From NCBI GenBank assembly GCA_046331565.1, contig JAXLQP010000002.1:1612001-1676000 (forward strand): a DNA stretch of 64,000 bases. Reading direction: 5' to 3'. Positions 15,993 to 24,777 of this stretch are shown here, one piece after another. The stretch comes from DASRDU01 sp046331565 (GTDB lineage: Bacteria > Acidobacteriota > Blastocatellia > RBC074). The number at the start of each line of letters is the position of its first letter. Positions within the stretch are counted from its first letter, which is position 1. Under the pieces are notes generated by a model that was not told where the DNA came from, searched no databases, and saw nothing but the letters and a program-made list of their open reading frames with translations. A program made the translations under genes and the position numbers.

Positions 15993-16484
15993 TCAGATGC
16001 CCATGACCTGAACGTGAACCTTGCGATTATTGGGGCCATCAAACTCAGCGAGGACAATGTTCTGCCAGGTGCCGAGTTTCAGCCTGCCATCAACGACGGG
16101 TACAGACACATTGAGGCCGGTAATGATGGCGCGCAGATGTGAATCAGCGTTCTTGCGGTCACAATCCGACAGCAGCGGATCATTGTGTTTGTAATAAACG
16201 GAGCGTGGCACCACCTGCTCAAACAGTGAAACCATATCCTGCAGCAGGGCGCCCTGCGTTTCGTTCATCAGAACGCCACAAGTGGTGTGGAGCGAGGAAA
16301 CCTGAACAAAGCCATCCCGAACCCCGGCCTGCTCAATGAAAGCAGCGATGTCCTTCGTAATACTCTGCAGTTCAAGCCGCTCGTTTGTGCGAAAGATGAG
16401 CGTGGTCGAGGAAACCTTGTAATTACCTGCTCTGGTGTTGATCTGGAGTGGCTCTTTCTCTAATGAGAGTGCCGTGTCACTCAT
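15993..16484 (-). CDS. YjbQ-family protein (secondary thiamine-phosphate synthase-like)
   Basis: About 163 residues from the ATG at 16484, chosen because AAGGAGA lies just upstream. Conserved segments are QVSSLHTTCGVLMNETQGALLQDM, with the family histidine and cysteine, HNDPLLSDCDRKNADSHLRAIITGLNVSVPV and GTWQNIVLAEFDGPNNRKVHVQVMG. The family forms small trimeric beta-barrels with a weak thiamine-phosphate synthase activity whose physiological role is unsettled. Position inside the isoprenoid group may be incidental. Confidence 0.85.
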   Translation of the reverse strand: MSDTALSLEKEPLQINTRAGNYKVSSTTLIFRTNERLELQSITKDIAAFIEQAGVRDGFVQVSSLHTTCGVLMNETQGALLQDMVSLFEQVVPRSVYYKHNDPLLSDCDRKNADSHLRAIITGLNVSVPVVDGRLKLGTWQNIVLAEFDGPNNRKVHVQVMGI

Positions 16485-16714
16485 TTGCTGTTCTCCTTGG
16501 TATTGATTTACTTTTCGTATGTGGAGAGTATCCGGCATCACACCGTTAATGTCTCTGTGGCGGCAGGCGTCGAGCGACGGGGCCGCACTTTGTCAAAACT
16601 GCTCTCGGAATAACCGCTGATGTTAAAAATTCAATGCGACACTCTAGCGAGCCGCTCGTTCCTTGTCAACCGTCTGAGCCTGTTGCCCCTGGCCATTCCA
16701 GAGCGGCGTTCTGG

Positions 16715-17572
16715 TCAAGCCAGAATATCAGCAACAGCCCCGGCTGCCTGCTTCAGCGCACCCATAACCCGCCTCAGATTGAACAGGAACCGCAGCGCCG
16801 CGACTGGCCTGGCCAGCATCGCCAGGGCAGCTCTGCCGCCCGACATTTTTCCGTCACGATCAAGCGCCCGGTTGAAATCCGGCAGATCGTGTCCGGCAGC
16901 GTCGCTGACAATCCTCAAAGCCGCGCCAGGCACATTGAGGCGCGCGCAAACATCCAGCACCTGATAAGTTTCCATGTCAACCACCGCCGCGCCGTAATGC
17001 TCATTCAATGCCCGCTTGTCAGCCGCATTGACCACAATGCGATTGAAACTCAGCCCGTTAACCTGTCGGCACCTAATGTTGCGGCTTCGCAGTCCGGCAC
17101 ACAGGCGGGCCGAAAGTTCAGGATCACATCTGATTCCGGCAATTTCTTCACGGGCGAATCGTTTCACTCCGGCAGATGAACCTGTAGAAAGCTTTACGCC
17201 AGTGTCTTCAATTCGGATGCACGAATCATAGATCACCACATCGCCCGTTCTGAGTTGTGCGTCAAGCCCGCCAGCCAGCCCGATGACCAGCACTCCGTCG
17301 TACCTGCCGGCGGTCAGATGAGCAGCCAGCCTGTCCGCAAAACCGGGTGCGCCAATTTCAGAGATCAGCACCGTAACCTCCTGACTTCCTGCCCGTCCCC
17401 GGCAGAATTTCAATTCCCGGCTGTGCAGAAATACGGCGTCCTTCAGTAATCCGGTCACGGCCCTGAACTCGACTTCCGCCGCCGTCACCAGGCACAGCGC
17501 GGCAGGCCGGGGCTGCTTCGCGGCACCAAAGGTCACAGCATCGGTGAGGGGGTTTTCCAGATAACTCATCAT
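16715..17572 (-). CDS. hpnG: Adenosylhopane nucleosidase HpnG-like phosphorylase
   Basis: About 285 residues from the ATG overlapping the stop of the upstream IDI-2 gene (ATGATGA arrangement, so translation is likely coupled). It has the nucleoside phosphorylase fold: VLVIGLAGGLDAQLRTGDVVIYD, GAAVVDMETYQVLDVCARL and ALRIVSDAAGHDLPDFNRALDRDGKM. These match hopanoid-associated phosphorylase, which removes adenine from adenosylhopane during side-chain formation. The neighbouring hpnA fits. Alternative: another purine nucleosidase. Confidence 0.78.
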   Translation of the reverse strand: MMSYLENPLTDAVTFGAAKQPRPAALCLVTAAEVEFRAVTGLLKDAVFLHSRELKFCRGRAGSQEVTVLISEIGAPGFADRLAAHLTAGRYDGVLVIGLAGGLDAQLRTGDVVIYDSCIRIEDTGVKLSTGSSAGVKRFAREEIAGIRCDPELSARLCAGLRSRNIRCRQVNGLSFNRIVVNAADKRALNEHYGAAVVDMETYQVLDVCARLNVPGAALRIVSDAAGHDLPDFNRALDRDGKMSGGRAALAMLARPVAALRFLFNLRRVMGALKQAAGAVADILA

Positions 17573-18672
17573 TTCATTCTGCCCCCGGCTGAAAGCCCGC
17601 GCTGCGTGACCCATTCGAGCAGCCTGCCGCCGATCACGGCACATTGCGGCGTCAGTTCCTCAAGCCGTGCGCAGCCGCAGAGCATCAGCGCCACGCGCAA
17701 CTCGGCGCAGAATGATCTGAGAAAGATTTCAGCCCCCTCAACTCCCGCCTGCACCCAGGCGCGCATCACCGGCAGGGCCACACCCACCAGCCGCGCTCCA
17801 AGCGCCAGCGCCTTCGCCGCCTGCACGCCGTTTCTGATGCCGCCTGAAGCAATCAGTTTCAGTCTGAGGTCGCGCAGTTCACAAACGCTCGCTGCCGTCG
17901 GAATGCCCCAGTCCCAGAAAGCCTCGCCCAGATGCTGCAATGCACGATTGCGCAGCGTTTCAACGCCCACCCAGGAAGTGCCGCCCGCGCCTGACACATC
18001 AACCCATTCCACGCCTGCCTCAACCAGGCGCACTCCGGTTTCGTGCGCAAAGCCGCAGCCTGTTTCCTTGACAATAACTCTGGCTGAATCCAGCACGGCA
18101 ATGGCTCGCGCAATGGCCGATAAGGAACCGCGAAAGTCGTGGTCGCCCTGTTCCTGAATAATCTCCATCGCCGTGTTGAGGTGCAGGCACAGCGCATCGG
18201 CTCCGATGTCCTGCATGAGGCTTTTGAGTTCACGGCTGTTGAGTTCACGCGCCTGGGCAATGCCGATGTTGCCGAGCAGCAGCACATCGGGCGCGGCTTC
18301 ACGCACCTGAAATGTTTCGCTGATTTCAGGACGGCGCAGCATCACGCGCTGCGATCCGACACCGAACCCGATTCCCATTCGTTCAGCCAGGGCGGCCATT
18401 TCACGATTGAAGCGGCCCGTTTCGGCAGTGCCGCCTGACATGCCGGTAATGATGACCGGATAAGCAAGCTGTTTGCCCAGCACCCGCACGCTCAGGTCAA
18501 TGCCCTGCAGCGCAGTTTCAGTCAGCGGCTGATGCACCAGCTCGACATCTTCAAACAAGGTCGTTTTCTGTCGGAATTCGACCTGCTGACGGGCGCACAG
18601 ATCAAAGTGGCTTTGCTTGCGCTCAGCAATGGCGTTCACTGACTCTGAAGCGGATTCAGATATAAGACTCAT
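17569..18672 (-). CDS. fni: Type 2 isopentenyl-diphosphate delta-isomerase
   Basis: A 367-residue FMN-dependent TIM-barrel enzyme. Typical blocks are RKQSHFDLC near the start, YPVIITGMSGGTAETGRFNREMAALAERMGIGFGVGSQR, ALCLHLNTAMEIIQEQGDHDFRG, VIVKETGCGF, DVSGAGGTSWVGVE and LIASGGIRNGVQAAKALALGA. It interconverts IPP and DMAPP to feed hopanoids and the menaquinone tail. It is translationally linked to hpnG. The upstream neighbour is divergent, so the promoter should lie within 18673-18859. Confidence 0.9.
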   Translation of the reverse strand: MSLISESASESVNAIAERKQSHFDLCARQQVEFRQKTTLFEDVELVHQPLTETALQGIDLSVRVLGKQLAYPVIITGMSGGTAETGRFNREMAALAERMGIGFGVGSQRVMLRRPEISETFQVREAAPDVLLLGNIGIAQARELNSRELKSLMQDIGADALCLHLNTAMEIIQEQGDHDFRGSLSAIARAIAVLDSARVIVKETGCGFAHETGVRLVEAGVEWVDVSGAGGTSWVGVETLRNRALQHLGEAFWDWGIPTAASVCELRDLRLKLIASGGIRNGVQAAKALALGARLVGVALPVMRAWVQAGVEGAEIFLRSFCAELRVALMLCGCARLEELTPQCAVIGGRLLEWVTQRGLSAGGRMK

Positions 18673-18859
18673 TCAGCCTGAATGCCTCCAGACTTTCGAG
18701 GTCGGGGAGTTTTCGGGTAGCGACCAGCAGGGTCTCCGAGTACTGCATTGCGGAGAGGGTAAGTCAGAGTCTATTATGCTTCCCGTTTTACAGCAAGACC
18801 GACTTCGGCCCGCGCAAGCCGTTAATTGTGTTTTTCGATCCTGCATTCTTCAATTTTGC

Positions 18860-20620
18860 ATGAGTCATCGTCTGCCCGTTATTCTGCTGCTGGCCTTCAC
18901 CGCCATCATTTTTATCAGCACTTCTTTTCAACCGGCCCTGCTTGATGATGCCGATTCAACTCACGCCGAAGCAGCCAGAGAAATGATCGAACGCCGCGAC
19001 TATGTGACGCTGCACGTCAACGGCGTGCGCTATCTCGAAAAGGCGCCGATGATTTACTGGATGGTGGCAGGCGCCTTTCATCTGTTCGGCATCAACCAGT
19101 TTGCCGTCCGGCTGCCGACCGCGCTGGCCATTGTGGCGCTCGTGTGGATGATCTTTGTTTTCGGACGCTGGGCCTATTCAGAAAAAACCGGACTCTATGC
19201 GGCAGCCGTGATTGCTTCCTGCGTCGGCATTTTTCTCTTCACCCGCGTGATGATTCCCGAAGCGATTCTGACGCTGTGGTTCACCATCGGGCATTACTGT
19301 TTTCTGCGCGGCTTTTTTGGCGCGGGCAAAGAGAAGAATTTTTATTACGGTTTTTATGCCGCGATGGCGCTGGCCGTGCTGACGAAGGGACTGATCGGGA
19401 TTGTCTTTATTGCCGGGCCGGTCTTCTGGTTTCTGCTGCTGACCAGAAATTTCAGCGAACTGAAAAATATGCGGATCGTAACAGGCGTGCTGTTGCTGCT
19501 GGTGATCGCCGCGCCCTGGCACCTGCTGGCAGGTTATCGCAATGACCGGTTTCTCTGGTTCTATTTCGTCAACGAGCATTTCAAGCGTTTTCTCGGCACG
19601 CGCGAACCGAAGGATTACAACCGCGTCCCGTTTCTGAGTTACTGGCTGCTGCATCTGGTCTGGCTTTTTCCGTGGAGCCTGGGACTGCCGCTCGGCTGGC
19701 CGAAACATTTCACGCCGTTCTGGAAGCTGCTTGACCGGCGCACGATGATCAACCTGTATCTGTGGATTCAGGCGCTCTGCATTCTGATCTTCTTCAATCT
19801 TTCGACGAGCCAGGAATACTACACCTTCCCGGCCTATGCGCCGCTCGCGCTGCTGCTTGGCGCAGCGTTTCATTCGGCGCAGGACAGCGCGCTCGGTCGC
19901 CGCTATCTGACGCTTGCCAACGGCGCGCTGGCCGTGATCGGACTGGCTGCCGCTGCGGTGCTGTTCACGCTGGTCTGGCAGGCGCGCCACATTCAGCCGA
20001 CCGGAGACATCTCATCGCTGCTGAATATGGTGGCTTCAGATTCAGAGCAGTACACGCTGGCGCTCGGCCATCTGTTCGATCTGACGACCGCCGCCTTCGC
20101 TGAATTGCGTGGCCCGGCCATCGGCGCGGCAGTGGCGCTGAGTGTCGGCTTTGTGGTGGCGTGGATCTTTCGCTGGCGCGGTCATCACGGACGGTCAGTC
20201 GGCACAATGATGGTGGCGATGGGAATGCTGTTCGTGTGCGCCAATCGCGCACAGATCAGATTTGATCCGGTGCTGTCATCACGCGGGCTGGCGATGGAAA
20301 TTGAAAGGCGGTGGGAACCCGGCGCGCAGATTGTTTTCAATGGCGAGTATGAAACCGGGTCTTCGATTGCCTTTTACACGAACCGTCAGATTCTGCTGCT
20401 CAACGGCAAAGTGACCGGGATGGCATTCGGCTCAACCTATCCTGACGCGCCGCCGGTCTTTCTCAGCTACGATGACGTGCGCCGTTTGTGGAACGGGCCG
20501 CAGCGCATTTTTCTTTTCACCGAAAATTCCAAACGGGACACGCTGCTCAAAAATCTGAACGTGCCCTTTCACGTCCTGGCCGACAAGGGCGGCAAAAGCG
20601 TGCTGATGAACAAGCCGTAA
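18860..20620 (+). CDS. GT39/ArnT-like membrane glycosyltransferase
   Basis: About 586 residues from the ATG at 18860; the frame is open further upstream but that part overlaps the divergent IDI-2 gene. The first periplasmic loop holds the catalytic-type acidic pair in LLDDADSTHAEAAREMIERRDYVTLHVNGVRYLEKAPMIYW, as in ArnT/PMT_2 proteins, followed by about ten membrane helices and a C-terminal soluble domain. It probably transfers a sugar from a polyprenyl-phosphate donor to a lipid or protein outside the membrane. The GT2 gene nearby (20811) is a plausible donor-lipid synthase. Confidence 0.8.
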   Translation: MSHRLPVILLLAFTAIIFISTSFQPALLDDADSTHAEAAREMIERRDYVTLHVNGVRYLEKAPMIYWMVAGAFHLFGINQFAVRLPTALAIVALVWMIFVFGRWAYSEKTGLYAAAVIASCVGIFLFTRVMIPEAILTLWFTIGHYCFLRGFFGAGKEKNFYYGFYAAMALAVLTKGLIGIVFIAGPVFWFLLLTRNFSELKNMRIVTGVLLLLVIAAPWHLLAGYRNDRFLWFYFVNEHFKRFLGTREPKDYNRVPFLSYWLLHLVWLFPWSLGLPLGWPKHFTPFWKLLDRRTMINLYLWIQALCILIFFNLSTSQEYYTFPAYAPLALLLGAAFHSAQDSALGRRYLTLANGALAVIGLAAAAVLFTLVWQARHIQPTGDISSLLNMVASDSEQYTLALGHLFDLTTAAFAELRGPAIGAAVALSVGFVVAWIFRWRGHHGRSVGTMMVAMGMLFVCANRAQIRFDPVLSSRGLAMEIERRWEPGAQIVFNGEYETGSSIAFYTNRQILLLNGKVTGMAFGSTYPDAPPVFLSYDDVRRLWNGPQRIFLFTENSKRDTLLKNLNVPFHVLADKGGKSVLMNKP

Positions 20621-20660
20621 CCCCCCGGCTGCCGTCAAGTCAGGAAGTTCTGGAAATACC

Positions 20661-20755
20661 CCGCACCATCCCCGTAGTAACGAATTCATTCGTTGGCTTT
20701 GAATCAACGCAGCTTCAGAAGCAGAACGAATGAATTCGTTACTACGGGGGTGCGG
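20661..20755. repeat. Palindromic element, gtagtaacga family, copy 1
   Basis: Perfect inner arms cccgtagtaacgaattcatt-cgtt (20671-20694) and complement (20725-20748), extended outward by ccgcacc/ggtgcgg. It sits between the convergent GT39 and GT2 genes. Confidence 0.85.
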
Positions 20756-20810
20756 CCTTGTTTATTGAATGGCTGCCGGGTCTGACGACAGGACGTGAAA
20801 TGTCTGTGCT

Positions 20811-21800
20811 TCAACTGCCCGTTCCCTGCCTGCTCGCTTCCGGCCTGCCTGGCAGTTCGGAATGATAGACGCGGGCGATGCTGTAAATGCTGCGCTGTTC
20901 CGGCGCGTAATAGAGCCGCGCAAAGAGATCACCAAGCAGCCCCAGGCCCAGAAACTGCACGCCGCCCAGAAACGCGACGGCGCTGAAAAGCAGCATCGGG
21001 CCGTTCTGAATGAAAATGTTTTCCTGCCACCAGACTTTCTTGAGCAGCAGCCAGCCCGCCAGCAGTACCGACAATGAAATCATCGCCGCGCCGATGCCGC
21101 CAAAAAAATGGAGCGGGCGCGAAAAGTACCGCACCAGCAGCCTGATCGTCAGAATGTCGAACATCACCCTGAACGTCCGCGACAATCCGTAATGCGAACG
21201 GCCCGTCGCGCGCGGCACGTCCTCAATCGGGATTTCAGCAATCAGCGCGCCCTCAATCGCCGCCATCGCCGGAATGAAGCGATGCATCTGGCCGTAAATC
21301 GGAATACGTTTGAGCACCTCGCTGCGATAGGCCTTGAAGGTCGTGCCGAAATCATGCAGCGGCACGCCTGAGGCTTTCGCCATCAGCTTGTTGGCAATTC
21401 TGGAGGGAAAGGTGCGGCGAAATCCGTCGCTGCGGTTCTGCCGCCAGCCGCTGACCACGTCGTAACCCTGCGCCAGCTTTTCCAGAAAACGCGGAATGTC
21501 TTCCGGCTGGTGCTGCTGATCGCCATCCATCGCAATGATGATGTCACCACTGGCGCGATCAAATCCGGCTGCCAGGGCCGCCGTCTGGCCAAAGTTGCGC
21601 CGCAGCCGCAAACCCGCCACGCGCGGGTCAAGCTGAGCGATGCTTTTCAGTTTCACCTGCGTTTCGTCGCTGCTGCCGTCATCCACGAAAACCAGTTCAT
21701 AATCCTCGCCAAGCGATTCCATCACTGCTGTCAGGCGGCGGTAGAGCGGTTCGATATTTCCCTCTTCATTGTGGAATGGCACCACGATTGAAAAGCGCAT
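20811..21800 (-). CDS. GT2 polyprenyl-phosphate glycosyltransferase (DPM1/ArnC-like)
   Basis: About 329 residues from the ATG at 21800, which has GGAG upstream. GT-A domain: FSIVVPFHNEEGNIEPLYRRL at the start, FVDDGSSDET, LRRNFGQTAALAAGFDRA and the metal-binding DxD in IAMDGDQQHQPEDIP. Two C-terminal membrane helices (IGAAMISLSVLLAGWLLLKKVWW, LLFSAVAFLGGVQFLGLGLLGDLFARLYY) place it in the family that makes undecaprenyl-phosphate sugars. It is a likely partner of the GT39 enzyme. Confidence 0.88.
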   Translation of the reverse strand: MRFSIVVPFHNEEGNIEPLYRRLTAVMESLGEDYELVFVDDGSSDETQVKLKSIAQLDPRVAGLRLRRNFGQTAALAAGFDRASGDIIIAMDGDQQHQPEDIPRFLEKLAQGYDVVSGWRQNRSDGFRRTFPSRIANKLMAKASGVPLHDFGTTFKAYRSEVLKRIPIYGQMHRFIPAMAAIEGALIAEIPIEDVPRATGRSHYGLSRTFRVMFDILTIRLLVRYFSRPLHFFGGIGAAMISLSVLLAGWLLLKKVWWQENIFIQNGPMLLFSAVAFLGGVQFLGLGLLGDLFARLYYAPEQRSIYSIARVYHSELPGRPEASRQGTGS

Positions 21801-21953
21801 TGAAAATGTCTCCGGGCCAAAGGGGGTCAAAGTAGTCTGGTGTCACAGGCTGCTGAGCGTAGCACAGAGTCGCATCAATGCAAATTCAGCGCGCCGCCTG
21901 AGCGCCGCTCCCGTTACTTGCGAAACTGACTTCGGGTTGCTAGCTTGTCCGGT

Positions 21954-22736
21954 ATGCAGAAGATTATTTCAGTCGTTGTTTTTGTCTCTTTATTCACCCT
22001 GCCGACGTTCGCGCAGCGCAAAACCACAGTGCCGAACAAACCGGCGCACGTCGCGCCGACGGCAACATCTCCGGCTCCGAATCCGCTGCACGACGCTGAC
22101 CGGCTGTTTTCACACGGCGAAGACGTGGCGCGTGACCGGCAATCATTATCACTGCTTGAAAATGCGCTGACAGCCGATGCGAATAATTATCAGTTGCTCT
22201 GGCGCGTGGCGCGGTCGTGTTATTACGTGGGCGACGAAGCGCCGCAGGCCGACAAACTGAAATATTTTGAGCGCGGCATCGAAGCCGGACAGAAAGCCGT
22301 CGCGCTGCAACCCGGCGGCGTCGAAGGCCACTTCTGGCTGGGCGTGGCTTATGGCGGCTACAGCGAAGTCAAAGGCGCACTCAAGGCGCTGCAAACCGTC
22401 AAAAAGATTCGCGCTGAAATGGAGACCGTGCTGCGCCTGAATGATCGTTACGAGGACGGCAACGCTTACCTGGCGCTCGGTGAAATGGATCGTGAACTGC
22501 CGCGACTGTTCGGCGGCAATATTTCGCGTTCGATTTCATATCTGGAAAAAGGCGTCAGCCTTGCGCCGAAAAACACCAGCCTCAGACTTTCGCTGGCGCA
22601 ATCCTATGTTGACGCGGGCCGCCGCGATGACGCGAACCGGCAGTTGCAGGAAATTCTTCAGACGCCCGTCAATCCGGCGCGGGCCAGAGAGCAGCGTTCG
22701 GTTCAGGAAAAGGCGCGCAGGCTGCTCAGTCGGTGA
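21954..22736 (+). CDS. TatT-like TPR periplasmic protein
   Basis: About 260 residues; signal peptide MQKIISVVVFVSLFTLPTFA. The mature part is helical with TPR-like units (LLENALTADANNYQLLWRVARSCYYVGDEA, YFERGIEAGQKAVALQP, LGGNISRSISYLEKGVSLAPKNTSLRLSLAQSYVDAG-like). The arrangement resembles TRAP-transporter TatT component proteins, although no TRAP permease is adjacent. Its stop overlaps the start region of the next small gene. Confidence 0.65.
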   Translation: MQKIISVVVFVSLFTLPTFAQRKTTVPNKPAHVAPTATSPAPNPLHDADRLFSHGEDVARDRQSLSLLENALTADANNYQLLWRVARSCYYVGDEAPQADKLKYFERGIEAGQKAVALQPGGVEGHFWLGVAYGGYSEVKGALKALQTVKKIRAEMETVLRLNDRYEDGNAYLALGEMDRELPRLFGGNISRSISYLEKGVSLAPKNTSLRLSLAQSYVDAGRRDDANRQLQEILQTPVNPARAREQRSVQEKARRLLSR

Positions 22737-22738
22737 CG

Positions 22739-22990
22739 ATGACACCAACAGATTCAATGACCGAAAAATCCGAGACAGACAATCAGGCAACGTGGCTGCG
22801 ACAATGCCGCTGCGGCTTCAACCGGCATCATTACCTGGTCGAACCGATCTGCCAGTATAGCTGGTGGGGCTGGGTGCGCCTGGCGATGGGCGTCACGGCG
22901 CATCCCGTGGCAGTCGGCTATCAGTGCCTGCAATGCGGCGAAATCATCGAAACAACCACCGATCCCGAAGTGTTGCGCGAGCAGGTCTGA
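22739..22990 (+). CDS. Small zinc-ribbon-like hypothetical protein
   Basis: 83 residues from the ATG at 22739 (a GTG at 22733 overlapping the previous stop is an alternative). Cysteines in CRCGF and in YQCLQCGEIIE, with tryptophans between (YSWWGWVRLAMG), suggest a small metal-binding ribbon. It sits 7 bp before the dehydrogenase gene, in an apparent operon. No family recognised. Confidence 0.55.
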   Translation: MTPTDSMTEKSETDNQATWLRQCRCGFNRHHYLVEPICQYSWWGWVRLAMGVTAHPVAVGYQCLQCGEIIETTTDPEVLREQV

Positions 22991-22997
22991 CCCCGCC

Positions 22998-23957
22998 ATG
23001 AAAGCTCTGCGGTTTGAAAATAACCGATTACAACTGACTGCCGCCTGCCCGCTGCCGCAGCGCACAGGCGAAGCCCTGGTGCGCGTGAAGCTGGCCGGGA
23101 TCTGTCACACCGATCTTGAAATCGTGCGTGGTTATGCGGGTTTCAGCGGCACGCTCGGTCATGAATTTGTCGGAGTCGTCGAAGATTCGCCCGACAAATC
23201 ACAGATCGGACAGCGTGTGACCGGCGAAATCAATACGGGCTGCGGCCATTGCGAATTCTGCCAGGGCGGCGATGCGCGCCATTGCCTGCACCGCACCGTG
23301 CTGGGCATTCGCGGGCGTGACGGAGCCTTTGCCGAATATCTGAGCCTGCCGCCGCACAACCTGCTGGCCGTGCCCGACAGCATCAGCGACCGGCAGGCAG
23401 TCTTTACCGAACCGCTGGCCGCCGCCTGTGAAATTCTCGATCAGGTTGAAATCAGGCCCGCGCATCGCGTGGCCGTCATCGGTGATGGCAAACTCGGTCA
23501 GTTGATTGCGCGAGTGCTGGTAACAACCGGCTGCGAACTGACGCTGATCGGCAAACACGCCGACAAGCTGCGACTGGCCGCGCAATCAGGCATCGGCACT
23601 GCCGAACTGCACACGCTCAAACCTGATCCGGCGCGGCGTTTCGATTTTGTGATTGAAGCGAGCGGCGCAGCGAGCGGCCTGCCGCTGGCGCTCGAACTGG
23701 TCAAACCGCGTGGCGCAGTCATGCTCAAATCAACCTTCAACGGCGCAGTCAGCCTCGACACCTGGCGCATCGTGGTGGATGAAATCAGCGTGATCGGTTC
23801 GCGCTGCGGCAGATTCGATCAGGCCCTGCAACTGCTTGACTCCGGCGCAGTGCAGGTCGCAGACCTGATCGCCGACGAATACCCGCTGAGCGATGGCCTC
23901 GCCGCCATGCGGCGGGCGCAGACGCCAGGCACGCTGAAGGTGCTGCTCAAAATCTGA
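22998..23957 (+). CDS. Zinc-dependent medium-chain alcohol dehydrogenase
   Basis: A 319-residue MDR-family protein. Catalytic zinc ligands are in GICHTDLE (Cys) and GHEFVGVVE (His-Glu); the structural zinc loop is CGHCEFCQGGDARHC; the cofactor-binding segment is VAVIGDGKLGQLIARVL. The protein is shorter than the usual ~345 residues. It should oxidise an alcohol or polyol with NAD(P), substrate unknown. It is followed after 8 bp by a hydrolase gene. Confidence 0.85.
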   Translation: MKALRFENNRLQLTAACPLPQRTGEALVRVKLAGICHTDLEIVRGYAGFSGTLGHEFVGVVEDSPDKSQIGQRVTGEINTGCGHCEFCQGGDARHCLHRTVLGIRGRDGAFAEYLSLPPHNLLAVPDSISDRQAVFTEPLAAACEILDQVEIRPAHRVAVIGDGKLGQLIARVLVTTGCELTLIGKHADKLRLAAQSGIGTAELHTLKPDPARRFDFVIEASGAASGLPLALELVKPRGAVMLKSTFNGAVSLDTWRIVVDEISVIGSRCGRFDQALQLLDSGAVQVADLIADEYPLSDGLAAMRRAQTPGTLKVLLKI

Positions 23958-23965
23958 ATCAGGTT

Positions 23966-24598
23966 ATGTATCCCAAAGGCAATCTTTTCATTCCCGCTCC
24001 GCACGGTCAGCTTGAAGCGATCTATCGCCCGCACACGGATGCGGCTGAGCGGGTCGCGCTGGTGCTGCACCCGCATCCGCAATTCGGCGGGACGATGCAT
24101 AACAAGGTGGTTTACCGCGCGGCTCAGGCTTTGCAGCAGTGCGGATTCGCCACGCTGCGCATCAACTTTCGCGGCGTCGGCCACAGCACCGGGCAGTATG
24201 ACGAAGCGCGCGGTGAAACCGATGATGCGCGGGTGGCGCTTGATTACCTGCTCGCGCAGCAGCCGCACGCCCGCGAAGTCATCATTGCCGGATTTTCATT
24301 CGGTTCAGCCGTCGGCCTGCGGCTCGGTTGTGCGGATGATCGCGTGCATCGCCTGATTGCGATTGGCGCTCCGGTGAAATATTACGATTTTGATTTTCTG
24401 GCAGCCTGCACCAAACCGAAACTTTTCATTCACGGCGTCAAGGACGAAATCGCGCCGCTCGCCCCGCTTGAGCAGATGCTTGACCGCCTGCCGCCGGACA
24501 ATGACTTCCGGCTGGTGCGCATCGAAGGCGCAGGCCACTTTTTCGACGATCAGCCTGCTGAACTGATGCAGGCCATTGCCGATTACGTTCAGATTTGA
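23966..24598 (+). CDS. Alpha/beta hydrolase
   Basis: A 210-residue single-domain serine hydrolase of the CocE/dienelactone-like small group. Oxyanion segment LVLHPHPQFGGTMHNKVV, nucleophile elbow GFSFGS, acid in FIHGVKDEIAPL and histidine in GAGHFFDD. Probably a cytoplasmic esterase of unknown substrate, last gene of the 21954-24598 run. Confidence 0.82.
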   Translation: MYPKGNLFIPAPHGQLEAIYRPHTDAAERVALVLHPHPQFGGTMHNKVVYRAAQALQQCGFATLRINFRGVGHSTGQYDEARGETDDARVALDYLLAQQPHAREVIIAGFSFGSAVGLRLGCADDRVHRLIAIGAPVKYYDFDFLAACTKPKLFIHGVKDEIAPLAPLEQMLDRLPPDNDFRLVRIEGAGHFFDDQPAELMQAIADYVQI

Positions 24599-24616
24599 CA
24601 GCAGTTCAATAACGAA

Positions 24617-24727
24617 AAAACCCGGCCACGAATTGACACAAATTTTCACGAATTAACGACCCGGCGCAACGTCGCTGCCGGGAGCTTTCAATTCGTGAAA
24701 ATTCGCTTTCATTCGTGGCCGGGTTTT
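24617..24727. repeat. Nested triple inverted repeat
   Basis: Three sets of arms nest inside one another: aaaacccggccacgaat/attcgtggccgggtttt (24617-24633, 24711-24727), aattttcacgaatt/aattcgtgaaaatt (24641-24654, 24690-24703) and cccggc/gccggg (24660-24665, 24677-24682). The T-run at the right end makes it a possible terminator for the hydrolase operon. Confidence 0.7.
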
Positions 24728-24777
24728 CCTCTGTTTTTTCTCTTTCGTCCGGCGTGCTGCGCATTTATCATCCCGTT

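Noticed and set aside
19178..19990. Long minus-strand frame opposite the GT39 gene (and similar long frames such as 5305-6087, 6262-6996, 54679-55425)
   Set aside because: These lie antisense to strongly supported genes and have arginine/glutamine-rich composition typical of shadow frames in GC-rich DNA.
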